Positions 13,355-21,823 of a DNA stretch of 23,223 bases are shown here, piece by piece. Where the stretch lies: positions 1 through 23,223 of the IMG/VR virus record IMGVR_UViG_3300008120_000643; one strand, 5' to 3'. The stretch is from a virus. Within the stretch, counting starts at the first letter, position 1, and each line of letters starts with the position of its first letter. The translations under genes were made by a program, and so were the position numbers. A model generated the notes under the pieces. It worked only from the letters and a program-made list of their open reading frames with translations. It was not told the origin of the DNA and did no database searches.

Positions 13355-14425
13355 ATGGCATCTGGTATTACGGGTACCGGCAATCTCGCTGCGGCCCCTA
13401 CAGCCTATTCAGGTACCAACACTCAGCTGACTCAAGCGATTCAGACAATCTGGTCAAAGGAAATCCTTTTCCAGGCAATGCCTATCCTTCGCTTTGAGCA
13501 GTTCGCAGTTAAGAAGACAGAACTCGGTGTTGCACCAGGTCTTCAAATTAACTTCATGCGTTACAACAACCTCGGCTTTGCTTCAAGCCTCGTCGAAGGT
13601 GTTCGCATGCAGACCAACGCTCTTACAGCACAGCAATTCTCAATCACAGTAACTGAGCATGGTTATGCTCTTGCTGTTTCAGAGCTTTTGCTCAACGCTT
13701 CATTCGATGACGTAATGGCTTCTGCCTCACGTCTTCTCGGTCGTAACATGGCTATCTATCTTGACCAGCTATCACGCGACACACTATATGCTGCAACTTC
13801 AACCATCTACGGTGAAGACCGCAGCTCACTCTCAGCTGTTAACAACTGGTACGCAGATGGAACAGTAGCGGCAAGCCGTGCAGCAATGACCGGCACCTAC
13901 TTCTTGTCTCCAAAGACCGTTAAGGACGCAGTAGAGACACTCGCAACCAAGAACATCCCAAGGCTCGGCGAAACATACGTTGCCTTCGTTCACCCACACC
14001 AGAGCCGTAAGCTCCGTGACAATCCAGAATTTATTGAAGTCACGAAGTACGCTGCTCCAGGTAACTTCATGCTTGGTGAAATCGGACGTTTGTACGATTG
14101 CGTATTCATTGAGACCACTCAGGTTCTCAAGGTGGCTGGCGGTGCTGGTACTTCTTACACAGCAGATTCAACAGTCGCTAACCCAACAGTTACCCCTGGC
14201 GGAGGTTATGTAACTCCTGCAACAAAGACCGGTAACGGTGGCTCAGACCGCTATGCAGCTCTCTTCATCGGAGACAACGCATTCGGTCACGCAATCTCTC
14301 TTCCAGTCGAGCTCCGCGATGGCGGTATCCTTGACTTCGGTCGTGAGCATGCTCTTGCTTGGTACTCAATCTTCGGTCTTGGTCTAATCACTGACCAGGC
14401 TGTTGTTATTGCAGAAACCAACTAA
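13355..14425 (+). CDS. Major capsid protein (N4-gp56 family)
   Basis: 356 aa, AAGGAG before ATG. It builds the icosahedral shell with the HK97 fold. Hallmarks of the N4-gp56-type family are the N-terminal YSGTNTQLTQAIQTIWSKEI with LRFEQFAVKK, the central LVEGVRMQ with QFSITVTEHGYALAVSEL, ETYVAFVHPHQSRKL and NFMLGEIGRLYDCVFIETTQ. It ends with FGLGLITDQAVVIAETN. Normal length. Its own leader and a following hairpin suggest a separately adjusted, highly expressed message. Confidence 0.95.
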   Translation: MASGITGTGNLAAAPTAYSGTNTQLTQAIQTIWSKEILFQAMPILRFEQFAVKKTELGVAPGLQINFMRYNNLGFASSLVEGVRMQTNALTAQQFSITVTEHGYALAVSELLLNASFDDVMASASRLLGRNMAIYLDQLSRDTLYAATSTIYGEDRSSLSAVNNWYADGTVAASRAAMTGTYFLSPKTVKDAVETLATKNIPRLGETYVAFVHPHQSRKLRDNPEFIEVTKYAAPGNFMLGEIGRLYDCVFIETTQVLKVAGGAGTSYTADSTVANPTVTPGGGYVTPATKTGNGGSDRYAALFIGDNAFGHAISLPVELRDGGILDFGREHALAWYSIFGLGLITDQAVVIAETN

Positions 14426-14442
14426 ACAATTTAATAAGGTAG

Positions 14443-14464
14443 GGTGGGGCCGCAAGGCCCCACC
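14443..14464 (+). terminator. GC-rich hairpin with GNRA loop after the capsid gene
   Basis: GGTGGGGCC-GCAA-GGCCCCACC forms a perfect 9-bp stem closed by a GNRA tetraloop, optionally extended by TAG/CTA. There is no T-run, so it may be a partial terminator or an mRNA 3'-end protector. Confidence 0.5.
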
Positions 14465-14505
14465 GCTATCATTTACACACAGCTAATAAACCGGAGGATA
14501 CAAAA

Positions 14506-14868
14506 GTGTCAAAGAAATCACCAACGGACGTCACAGGACGTTCACGCGATGAACTCGCCAATCAGTTTGCTGAGCAGCAAGTAGAGACTGCAGCCAAGAT
14601 GTCAATGGCAACGGCAGAAGCAGCCGTAAGATTAGAAACAGAAGTTATCGATGCTACAAAGCCTGACCGCCAAACAGTAATTGTTGAGCCTGTCACTAAG
14701 CTTGGTAAGCAAGAAGATACAGTAGTAATTCGAGTAGTAGAGAACATTGACTCAATGACCTTGGGCGCTGGAAATAACTACACATTCAAGGTTGGTCAGA
14801 AGTACGAAGTGACCCGTGCTGTAGCCGAACATCTAAAAGAAAAAGGCTATCTAGCAGCAAATATCTAA
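14506..14868 (+). CDS. Conserved phage protein, probable head/neck component
   Basis: 120 aa, GTG start preceded by GGAGG. The N-terminal half is helical (RSRDELANQFAEQQVETAAK). The C-terminal half is a small beta domain: IRVVENIDSMTLGAGNNYTF, KVGQKYEVTRAVAEHL, ending EKGYLAANI. The MTLGAGNNYTFKxGxxYxVxxxVAxHLxEKGYL pattern is widespread in phages right after the major capsid gene and lacks an agreed function. A head-tail joining or decoration role is inferred from position. Confidence 0.78.
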   Translation: MSKKSPTDVTGRSRDELANQFAEQQVETAAKMSMATAEAAVRLETEVIDATKPDRQTVIVEPVTKLGKQEDTVVIRVVENIDSMTLGAGNNYTFKVGQKYEVTRAVAEHLKEKGYLAANI

Positions 14869-14880
14869 GTCTTAGATTGG

Positions 14881-14914
14881 CGAAGCAGCGGGTAAGTAGC
14901 CCGCTGTTTCGTTT
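14881..14914 (+). terminator. Probable intrinsic terminator
   Basis: CGAAGCAGCGGG-TAAGTAG-CCCGCTGTTTCG forms a 12-bp stem with one G-T wobble, followed by a short TTT. Confidence 0.65.
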
Positions 14915-14971
14915 ATCAAGATTTTTTGGTAGTAGCCGATACCATTGTGTAAGCGATGTTAGGAGTGGTAA

Positions 14972-16030
14972 GTGGCTGTTCTTTCAGACTTAGTCTCTAG
15001 AGTAAGACTAGAGCTAGGCGACCTACCTAAGCAGTTTACCTATACCGCCACAGGCGATGGAACTAATAAAGACTTTGACTTAAAGTTCAAACCTGTCGAG
15101 CCAACTACTTTAGTAGTGACCATCAACAACGTGGCTCAGACAACCCCTGCCAACTACAGCCTTGAAAAAGACTTGGGCATCATTCACTTTGTCAACGCCC
15201 CAGCCAACAACGCAGCTATTAAAGTTGTTGGAACTTCATATCGTTATTTTAGCGATAGCGACCTTGAGCTTTTTATTAATACCGCAGTAGAACAGCACAC
15301 ATACGAACGCACAGATGGTCAGGGAAGCCAGATGACCCTGCGCCTTATGCCTGCGGTTGAAGATTACCCTCTAGCTATCCTTGCAACAATTGAAGCTCTT
15401 TGGGCTTTGGCAACGGATGCTTCTTTTGATATTAATATCTTTGCACCAGACGGTGTAACAATTCCTCGCTCTGAGCGTTTCCATCAGTTGTCTAACATGA
15501 TTCAACAGAGACAACAGCAATATAAAGATTTGTGCTCTGCCCTTAACATCGGATTGTGGCGTCTTGAAATGGGTACGCTACGTCGTGTTAGCCGCAAAAC
15601 CAATAAACTTGTACCTATGTACTTGGCACAAGAAATTGACGACTCTCGTAAGCCAGAGCGTGTATACATTCAAAACGACCTCAAGGGACGCAAGCCTATG
15701 CCTTCATACGCTGGCGTTTACGATATCTCTCTATACCAAGGCGATTCATGGTCTGGTGAGTTTGATTTCCCATTTGATGTCACCGTTCTTGACTTCAAAG
15801 CTCAGATTAGAACCTATCCAAATTCACCAGCAATTTATGCAACGTTTAGCATTACTAAGTTTGACGCCGCTAACGGACGTATCCGTTTAACATTAAGCCC
15901 AGCAGCTACTGCGTACCTACCAGCACGAGCTTTCTGGGATTTGCAAGCAACCAGTTCCGTAGACCCTACCTTTGAACAGACCTATGTTCGTGGGCAGGTG
16001 TTCGTAACCCAACAAGTAACGGTGGATTAA
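14972..16030 (+). CDS. Probable head-tail connector (adaptor) with C-terminal beta domain
   Basis: 352 aa, GTG preceded by AGGAG. The N-terminus (SDLVSRVRLELGDLPKQF) is adaptor-like. Next come a beta insert (residues ~25-85), helices (DLELFINTAVEQHTYERT), and the segment LWALATDASFDINIFAPDGV with a helical stretch to about 200. The C-terminal ~115 residues form a separate beta domain starting DISLYQGDSWSGEFDF and ending VRGQVFVTQQVT, of the kind seen in fibre-attachment proteins. Following the capsid genes and preceding fibres, it suits a neck protein that also docks fibres. No enzymatic motif. Role moderately certain. Confidence 0.72.
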   Translation: MAVLSDLVSRVRLELGDLPKQFTYTATGDGTNKDFDLKFKPVEPTTLVVTINNVAQTTPANYSLEKDLGIIHFVNAPANNAAIKVVGTSYRYFSDSDLELFINTAVEQHTYERTDGQGSQMTLRLMPAVEDYPLAILATIEALWALATDASFDINIFAPDGVTIPRSERFHQLSNMIQQRQQQYKDLCSALNIGLWRLEMGTLRRVSRKTNKLVPMYLAQEIDDSRKPERVYIQNDLKGRKPMPSYAGVYDISLYQGDSWSGEFDFPFDVTVLDFKAQIRTYPNSPAIYATFSITKFDAANGRIRLTLSPAATAYLPARAFWDLQATSSVDPTFEQTYVRGQVFVTQQVTVD

Positions 16031-16031
16031 T

Positions 16032-16334
16032 ATGAGTACGTCTATTCCAGTCAATAGCCCAATTGTTGTTACGGTTACTCCACCACCAGGACCTTCGGTA
16101 ACTTTAAATGAAATAACAGTTGGGGGCATAAATCAGCCCGCAGTGGCGTATCATCATGTACAAGGGACTGCCTCGGCTGTGTGGAATATAACCCATTACC
16201 TTGGCTGGTATCCGAACGTTACTGTCCAAGATTCGGGCGGGTCTATCGTAGAGGGAGAAATTACCTATACGAGCTCAAATACGTTAACCGTAACGTTTAG
16301 CGGGGCGTTTCGCGGAGACGCCTATCTTTCTTAA
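16032..16334 (+). CDS. Small tail/fibre-associated beta-domain protein
   Basis: 100 aa, ATG one base after the previous stop. Pro-rich N-terminus, then a beta domain: HHVQGTASAVWNITHYLGWY, PNVTVQDSGGSIVEGEITYT, ending TVTFSGAFRGDAYLS. This module is very common in phage tail and fibre proteins (H-x-Q-x-x-A...W-x-I-x-H-x-L-G-W-x-P-N-V-T-V...VVTFSxAFxGxAYLS). Probably a virion protein at the tail or an adaptor for fibres. Confidence 0.8.
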   Translation: MSTSIPVNSPIVVTVTPPPGPSVTLNEITVGGINQPAVAYHHVQGTASAVWNITHYLGWYPNVTVQDSGGSIVEGEITYTSSNTLTVTFSGAFRGDAYLS

Positions 16335-16344
16335 GGAGAGTTAG

Positions 16345-16521
16345 ATGGCACGTAAATTTTTAACGTCAATTGATTTGGCGAAAAATGAATTACAAAATGC
16401 AGTAATTCAAAATCTGGCGGCAAACCCTTCAAGCCCAATTCTGGGTCAGGTTTACTTCAACACCGTCGCATCAACATCCTTGATGGTGCCACCCTTACCA
16501 CTACAGAACTTAACTATGTAG
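16345..16521 (+). pseudogene. Tail fibre gene A, 5' fragment (frame broken)
   Basis: AAGGAG precedes ATG 16345. The first 40 residues ([20 protein letters not shown], ending ILGQVYFNT) are the standard N-terminus of phage fibre proteins that attach to the tail. After YFNT the frame turns to nonsense and stops at TAG 16519. At that point intact relatives continue with an YVWNGTxW-type segment, as in the gene at 17736 (GDLYFNTAIKALYVWNGTVW). That segment appears to be missing, and fibre-like sequence resumes in another frame from 16464. One gene, 16345-17736, is inferred. Confidence 0.75.
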
Positions 16522-17423
16522 ATGGCGTTACCTCTTCTATCCAGGCTCAGTTAGACACCAAATCTCCTTCTAACAACCCAACCTTTACTGGCACCGTAAC
16601 TCTTGACACTGGTGTCAACCTTGTATTTGAAGGCCAAACCGCAAATGCCTTTGAACTTACTCTTACTGCTGGAGACCCAACAGATGACAGAGTAGTAACT
16701 CTTCCAGACCTTACCACCACACTTGTTGGTCGTGACACAGTTGACACTCTTACCAACAAGACAATTACAAGCCCATCTGTATCTGGCCTGTACTTGTCAG
16801 ATGCCTCAATTGTATTTGAAGGCTCAACCACAGATAACTTTGAAACAACTCTTAGCGTTGTTGACCCAACGGCAGACCGCACCATCTATCTGCCAAACGC
16901 TAACGGTACCCTTGCTCGTCTAGAAGACAAGCTACATGACTTTGCTCTTGCCACAGCATCTGTAAATCTTAATAACCAGAAGATTACAAACCTTGCTGAC
17001 CCAGTAGACCCACAAGACGCAGCTAACAAGAGATATGTTGATAGTGCAGTTGCTGGTCTTAACTGGAAGCAAGCAGCACACTTAATTGCTCTTGCTAACG
17101 TTCCTCTAACAGGAAATACCGGAACCGTTGTAATTGACGGACACTCCGCTCTTGATACCGCTGAAAATAACTACCGTATCTTGCTTACCGGTCAGACAAC
17201 AGATACTGAAAATGGTATCTATGTTTACAACGATAACGGCACAACTTATACCTTTACTCGTCCAACTGATGCAGATACTTACCAAGAGCTTGTTGGTGCT
17301 TCTGTCTTTATCATGGAAGGTACGGTTTATGGCTCTACCTCATGGGTACAGTCCAATCACTATCTAACATCTTTTGCTAGCCAGGACTGGGCTCAGTTCT
17401 CAGGAGCTAGCACCTATAGGTAA
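16464..17423 (+). pseudogene. Tail fibre gene A, central fragment
   Basis: An open frame without a usable start near its beginning. It reads [20 protein letters not shown], then VFEG...FETTLSVVDPTADRTIYLP repeats and NKRYVDSAVAGLNWKQAAHL. It ends TSFASQDWAQFSGASTYR before TAA. These are standard fibre-shaft motifs. At 17418 the typical STYxAGNGL joint is broken: about five bases appear to be missing, and NGLVANGNIFDVGAG continues in the next frame. The fragment is thus flanked by frame breaks on both sides. Confidence 0.75.
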
Positions 17424-17736
17424 CGGTCTTGTTGCCAACGGCAACATCTTTGATGTTGGTGCTGGAGACGGTATCCTTTCACAGGCTAACGCTGTTGCAA
17501 TTGACCGCACAGTAGTTGTAACTAAGTACGCAGCTAACATTGGAGACGGCTCAGCTACCTCCTACACAGTTACCCACAACTTGAACACCCGCGATGTGAT
17601 TGTAAGCATCTACGACAACGCCTCTCCTTACGCTGAGGTCATGGCAGATGTAGAGCACACCACTACTAACTCAATCACTATCCTGTTCTCCGTGGCTCCA
17701 ACTACTGACAAGTACAGGGTCGTAGTCCACGCATAA
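17419..17736 (+). pseudogene. Tail fibre gene A, 3' fragment
   Basis: Homologous sequence starts at GNGLVANGNIFDVGAGDG and ends at TAA 17734-17736. It contains a beta domain with the ATSYTVTHNLNTRDVIVSIY and NSITILFSVAPTTDKYRVVV motifs found at fibre C-termini. An ATG at 17374 opens the same frame, but the residues before 17419 are out-of-frame reading of the central fragment. The stop overlaps the next gene (TAATG), so the 3' boundary is that of a normal gene. Confidence 0.75.
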
Positions 17737-18068
17737 TGAGTCGCTTAAATCTATCACCGGTCAATATCCCCGCTTTAGCGGCGGCTCCGACCACTCCTAC
17801 CATTCGGATAGGTGACCTTTATTTCAATACAGCAATAAAGGCGCTTTACGTATGGAACGGAACTGTTTGGTCTGAAGCTGGTGGTGGCGTAACTGTCTCT
17901 GGTACCGAACCTACAACTAACCTTCGTGAAGGTCTATTGTGGTTTGATAGCACTACAGATGCTCTTCTTGTTTATTACGACGGCGAGTTCGTTGAAGTTG
18001 GTGGTAGCGGAGGCACTGGTACAGCGGCTTCTGCTGATTTAACCTCTGCCTGGTTCTTGGGGGTCTAA
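17736..18068 (+). CDS. Small tail fibre/attachment protein B
   Basis: 110 aa, TAATG overlaps at both ends. Begins MSRLNLSPVNIPALAAAPTT and contains two repeats of a short beta motif: GDLYFNTAIKALYVWNGTVW and GLLWFDSTTDALLVYYDGEF. The G-xx-(Y/W)F(N/D)(T/S)-xx-xAL-x-V-(W/Y)-(N/D)G motif is the usual linker in fibre proteins. Probably part of the fibre apparatus. Unlike its neighbours it is intact. Confidence 0.78.
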   Translation: MSRLNLSPVNIPALAAAPTTPTIRIGDLYFNTAIKALYVWNGTVWSEAGGGVTVSGTEPTTNLREGLLWFDSTTDALLVYYDGEFVEVGGSGGTGTAASADLTSAWFLGV

Positions 18069-18238
18069 TGGCCGTCCAAAGAATGGGTATTGCTAACCCA
18101 GCCTCCAACACAAACACTTTAATTCATACAGCTGCAGCCAGCTATCTTTGTTCAGTATTAGCAACAAATAAGGGCGCCACGGCTTCTACTGTGCGGGCTT
18201 GGGTAGTTCCATCAGGTGCAACCCTGGCTTCTCAATAG
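18068..18238 (+). pseudogene. Tail protein C, 5' fragment (paralogue of 21399-21797)
   Basis: ATG in a TAATG overlap. MAVQRMGIANPASNTNTLIH through VRAWVVPSGA aligns with MAISRLAVSNPSATTDTLIY through IRVWVVPFGQ of the intact protein at 21399. It then stops at TAG 18236. Relative to the paralogue about 15-18 residues are absent at this point, and the rest of the domain continues one frame over. Confidence 0.72.
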
Positions 18239-18467
18239 ATTTGCTATCTCTGTTGGGGATACTGTTTACGTGTCAGCTACCACAGCCGACATTTCCTTTT
18301 CTTTAAACGGCATTTATGACTCTTCAGCCTCTATTGATTCACATATCCTGCAGACCACAAATGTCCACGGTATTGCCAATACCGCTAATTTAGTGACCAC
18401 ATCTACTACCAATGCCCTGAACGACCGCGTAATTGCGCTAGAATTGGGCTTGGGGATATTTGATTAG
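18231..18467 (+). pseudogene. Tail protein C, 3' fragment
   Basis: Resumes as NRFAISVGDTVYVSATTADI, matching FRFPVTPNDKVYVRASTADI of the paralogue at 21399. It ends GLGIFD before TAG 18465. The frame could formally start at an ATG (18216), but that codon lies in the other frame's coding region. Together with the 5' fragment it represents one gene interrupted by a deletion that is not a multiple of three. Confidence 0.68.
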
Positions 18468-18475
18468 GAGATAAG

Positions 18476-18847
18476 ATGCCAAACTACACAAGCCTGGAAA
18501 CCCAGGTTACCGCAATCAAGAGTGAAATCTCCTCTTCTCTTGCAGCCAGCGCCTATAGTGCACAAGACCTTGTCTATGTAGCAAAAGCTCTTGAAGCCCT
18601 CAGCCATGTAGTAGCTCCAGACGGTGTTTCTAATATTACGGTAAACGATAATATTTATTTGGGAACAACCGCTGAATCATTTGCAACTGCGGCTGCTCTT
18701 ACAAACCCAACTTTAGTTGTCACAGCAAACGCTAATGATTATGCTCAAATTGCGTTTAGCAACAGAAACTCAGGCTCTGACGCGTCCACAGATATTATTT
18801 TGTACTCAAACAATCTGAGGCTGGAAACCTTGACCAAGGAAACCTAG
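18476..18847 (+). pseudogene. Tail fibre gene D, 5' fragment (paralogue of 21824-end)
   Basis: GGAG before ATG. MPNYTSLETQVTAIKSEISS begins like the intact fibre at 21824, and ...DASTDIILYSNN matches SSTDVIAYANN there. Immediately after, about 40 residues present in the paralogue (GTDSDGWIDMG...IFMSAP) are missing. The frame reads nonsense to TAG 18845, while EAGNLDQGNLVFATGD continues in another frame. Confidence 0.75.
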
Positions 18848-19464
18848 TCTTTGCAACTGGTGACTCTGGTACACAGAACAAGATTATTTTTGCCGCCGGT
18901 GGTCTAGCTTCTGACAACACTCAGATGGTTATTACTCCAGACGAAAACGTTCACATTGAAATTGCTACTCCTTCTACATCGCCAACCACTGGTGCTCTTA
19001 CAGTCGTAGGTGGCGTGGGTATTCAAGGCGACGTCAACATTGATGGTTCAATTACATTTGGTGGCGCGGGTACAACTGTGGAAACTGCAAACATTGCAGT
19101 TACTGACCCACTTATCTTTACTGGTAACCAGAACCAAGGCGATGCTCTTGACCTAGGTTTTGTTGGAGAGTACGCAAACACTATCTCAACAATTACCAAA
19201 GCTATTTCTAATAAGGCTTTAACATCAAACGTAGCTACTCTAACAACATCTACAACTCATGGATTCTCCGCCGGAGACATCGTAGTTGTAACAGGTGTAG
19301 ACGCTACATTTAACGGGACTCATTACATCACAGCAGTCCCGACAACAACTACCTTCACATTTGCTAAGACTGCATCAAACGTAACCTCGGCCTCCGCCAC
19401 AGGTTCAGCCTGTACAGGTTGGCGCTTTAACAGCTGCCTCAGCAACTATCGGGGATGTATCTAA
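18813..19464 (+). pseudogene. Tail fibre gene D, central fragment
   Basis: From 18813 the frame reads EAGNLDQGNLVFATGDSGTQ, ...VHIEIATPSTSPTTGALTVV, ...ITFGGAGTTVETANIAV, and a beta module ending TFAKTASNVTSASATGSA. This aligns along its length with the intact fibre at 21824. An ATG at 18925 lies inside it. After ATGSA the frame becomes nonsense and stops at 19464. About 45 residues found in the paralogue are absent at this joint. Confidence 0.75.
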
Positions 19465-20095
19465 TACAGAGCTTCAATATGTTAACGGCGTAACTTCTGC
19501 TATCCAGACTCAGCTAAATGCTAAAGCTCCTTTAGCCTCACCAACCTTTACCGGAACAGTAACGGTCCCAGCTACTATCACAGCTCCTTCTTCGGTGGTT
19601 TTAACTCTACCTACTACTACATCCACACTTGCTACAACTGCTGATATTAGTACTGCTGTTTCTACTTATGCTCCAGCTCTAAGCGCAACTCTTACCCGTC
19701 CAGTATTCGTCTCACCACTAGAAACTATTACTGTGTCTGCTACAGCTGCTACTGGAACAGTTGCCGTAGACGTGGTTACTTCTGGTGCTAAATACTTTAC
19801 ATCTAACGCTTCAGCCGACTGGACCTTCAATTTCCGCGGAGATGGCACAACTACTCTTAACTCTTTGATGTCTAACGGCCAAGCTATTACAGTAGCTTTC
19901 TTGGTAACTAATGGTGCTACAGCTTATAAGCCAACAGTATTTCAGGTAGATGGGTCAGCTGTTACACCTAAGTGGAACGGCGGAAATGCGCCTGCTGCGG
20001 GTAATGCAAACTCTATTGACTCATACACATTTACAATTATTAAAACCGCATCCGCAACATTTACCGTACTCGGCGCCCAATCTAAGTTTGCATAG
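19418..20095 (+). pseudogene. Tail fibre gene D, 3' fragment
   Basis: Resumes as VGALTAASATIGDVSNTELQ, matching VAGLTASSLTVGDVS of the paralogue at its right-hand end. It then has the fibre motif YVNGVTSAIQTQLNAKAPLA and a C-terminal domain (DVVTSGAKYFTSNASADWTF ... DGTTTLNSLMSNGQAITVAF ... TFTVLGAQSKFA). That domain is a known type of fibre tip. It ends normally at TAG 20093-20095, eight bases before the adhesin gene. Confidence 0.78.
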
Positions 20096-20103
20096 GAGTT
20101 TTA

Positions 20104-21009
20104 ATGCCATACATTGAAACTATTAGAAATATGCTTACACCGTTTGGTGGCATTATTAGCCTTGCCTCATCAACTGGCGGAACAATTACAACTGCTGGTG
20201 GCTACCGTATACATACGTTTTCTACAACGGGTAGTTCTACGTTTACAGCAGGTGCTATAGGTACTGTTGAATATTTAATTCTTGCGGGCGGTGGTGGCGG
20301 AGGAGCTGCTGGTGGAACTGATGGTTCTGGAGGAGGTGGCGCTGGTGGACTACGCACAGGTACATTTACAGTAGCACGTACAGATTATCCAATTGTTGTT
20401 GGTGCTGGCGCAGCATCTTTCCCCTCTGGAGCTGTTGGGCACGACCCTTCCCTATTTAATGGCGGAAACTCTTCAGCTTTTTCTTTAACATCTTTTGGTG
20501 GCGGAAGCGCTTCCTCTGAATCAGGTATTTCTCGTCAAGCACAAAACGGTGGTTGTGGCGGAGGCGGAGGCGGTTACTCTGGTGGTTTAGGAACAGGATT
20601 TGCTGGGCCCCCTCGTCAAGGATTTGACGGAGGTGCAACTGCTGCTCCAGGTGACGGTGGCGGTGGTGGTACTAGTGCTCCTGGAGGTAACGGAAGAAGT
20701 GCAAATGGCTCTACTCCAGAAAGAGCTGGTGGTGCTGGAACTGCAAACTCTATTTCAGGTACATCAGTAACTTACGGTGGTGGTGGCGGAGCTTCAGGCG
20801 ACCCACGCACTGGCGGAGGTGCTGGCGGTGCTGGTGGAGCAGGCGGCGGTGGTCGTGGAATGAACGTTAACTCTGGAGACTCTCCAGGAAATGGAACCAA
20901 TAATCTTGGTGGCGGAGGTGGCGGTGCAGCAGGTTCAAATGCTTCCGGAGTTCTTCGTGGCTCAGGCGCTGGTGGTTCTGGCATTGTGATTGTTAGGTAC
21001 CCTATCTAA
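20104..21009 (+). CDS. Glycine-rich tail adhesin (receptor-binding tip candidate)
   Basis: 301 aa, AGGAG before ATG. The N-terminal ~60 residues are a beta segment (GGYRIHTFSTTGSSTFT). From YLILAGGGGGGAAGG onward Gly makes up nearly half of the residues, with runs of four to six Gly. It closes with the typical GSGAGGSGIVIVRYPI. This start/end pattern defines the glycine-rich domain found in phage and environmental proteins. Poly-Gly sandwiches form the receptor-binding tips of T4-like adhesins (gp38 type). Directly downstream of a fibre gene, it likely sits at the fibre tip and contacts the host surface. Fold assignment is by analogy. Confidence 0.82.
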   Translation: MPYIETIRNMLTPFGGIISLASSTGGTITTAGGYRIHTFSTTGSSTFTAGAIGTVEYLILAGGGGGGAAGGTDGSGGGGAGGLRTGTFTVARTDYPIVVGAGAASFPSGAVGHDPSLFNGGNSSAFSLTSFGGGSASSESGISRQAQNGGCGGGGGGYSGGLGTGFAGPPRQGFDGGATAAPGDGGGGGTSAPGGNGRSANGSTPERAGGAGTANSISGTSVTYGGGGGASGDPRTGGGAGGAGGAGGGGRGMNVNSGDSPGNGTNNLGGGGGGAAGSNASGVLRGSGAGGSGIVIVRYPI

Positions 21010-21010
21010 C

Positions 21011-21427
21011 ATGAGATTTAAATCGACGCATAATATCTTTAAAGATTTTGGTGAAGTATTTGATATTAACTGGATGGATTCCGATAAGGTTGTCTATCCA
21101 CCAAAGTATGACTGGGATTATTCCCGTGAGCTTCAAATTGAAGATGTAGATATCTGGGAAGTTATCTACGAACAAGGTGGAGCAGTTGGCGTATATGCAG
21201 CTTGGTGTCCATATGCTGAGTTCTACTTAGTACGAGTAGGCTGGCAGAAGGAAGAACAAGGTTGGGGCGCAGAAACTTACTATGGACCAGGAGCTCAGCA
21301 AAGAGTTCAAGCCCGTATGAAAGAGTTAGACATTCCGTTCTTTACAAATAAAATCTGGGTAGACCCAGAAGACATGTGGCTATATAAAGGAGTAGACAGT
21401 GGCAATCTCAAGACTCGCAGTATCTAA
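21011..21427 (+). CDS. Conserved phage protein, tail region
   Basis: 138 aa from ATG 21011, one base after the adhesin stop. An in-frame TTG at 20990 would overlap the adhesin and has no better site. The sequence is acidic and aromatic-rich (VYPPKYDWDYSREL, WEVIYEQGGAVGVYAAWCPY, GWGAETYYGPGAQQRVQARM). It looks like a compact alpha/beta domain, unlike the low-complexity fibre proteins around it. Similar proteins are known to me from aquatic phages without function. It might be a chaperone or tail component; no motif decides. It overlaps the next gene by 29 bases. Confidence 0.7.
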   Translation: MRFKSTHNIFKDFGEVFDINWMDSDKVVYPPKYDWDYSRELQIEDVDIWEVIYEQGGAVGVYAAWCPYAEFYLVRVGWQKEEQGWGAETYYGPGAQQRVQARMKELDIPFFTNKIWVDPEDMWLYKGVDSGNLKTRSI

Positions 21428-21797
21428 TCCCAGCGCTACTACAGATACCCTCATCTATACACGTTCTGGCTCTCGTGATGCTTTGGCCTCAATTATTGCT
21501 ACCAATAAGTCTTCTACAGCCGCAACTATCCGTGTATGGGTTGTGCCATTTGGACAAGACGCTGCTCCCGCCAATCATGCAACTATTGCCTACAACTCTC
21601 CTGTTGAGGGCAACAACTCTCTTGAGACTTTTCGCTTTCCAGTGACCCCTAACGATAAAGTTTACGTAAGAGCCTCAACCGCAGATATTTCCTTTACCCT
21701 TTCAGGTATTGATAACACTAACGTCTCAGGGACGGAGTACGAGACCGTATTGGCTCTTGCCAATACAGCAATTATTTACGGTCTCATTGACCTATAA
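21399..21797 (+). CDS. Tail protein G (intact paralogue of 18068-18467)
   Basis: 132 aa; AAAGGAG precedes GTG 21399 and decides the start. A single beta domain: MAISRLAVSNPSATTDTLIY, ATIRVWVVPFGQDAAPANHA, NSLETFRFPVTPNDKVYVRA, STADISFTLSGI. It corresponds throughout to the broken gene at 18068, including the segment missing there. Like that copy it precedes a long fibre gene, so the two genes move or were duplicated as a pair. Probable fibre-associated virion protein. Confidence 0.78.
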   Translation: MAISRLAVSNPSATTDTLIYTRSGSRDALASIIATNKSSTAATIRVWVVPFGQDAAPANHATIAYNSPVEGNNSLETFRFPVTPNDKVYVRASTADISFTLSGIDNTNVSGTEYETVLALANTAIIYGLIDL

Positions 21798-21823
21798 TCA
21801 GGATAGACCGAAGGAGAACTTAG

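Noticed and set aside
20772-20984. Pro-rich minus-strand frame in the adhesin gene
   Set aside because: Exact antisense of Gly codons (GGN gives CCN); a shadow of the glycine-rich protein.
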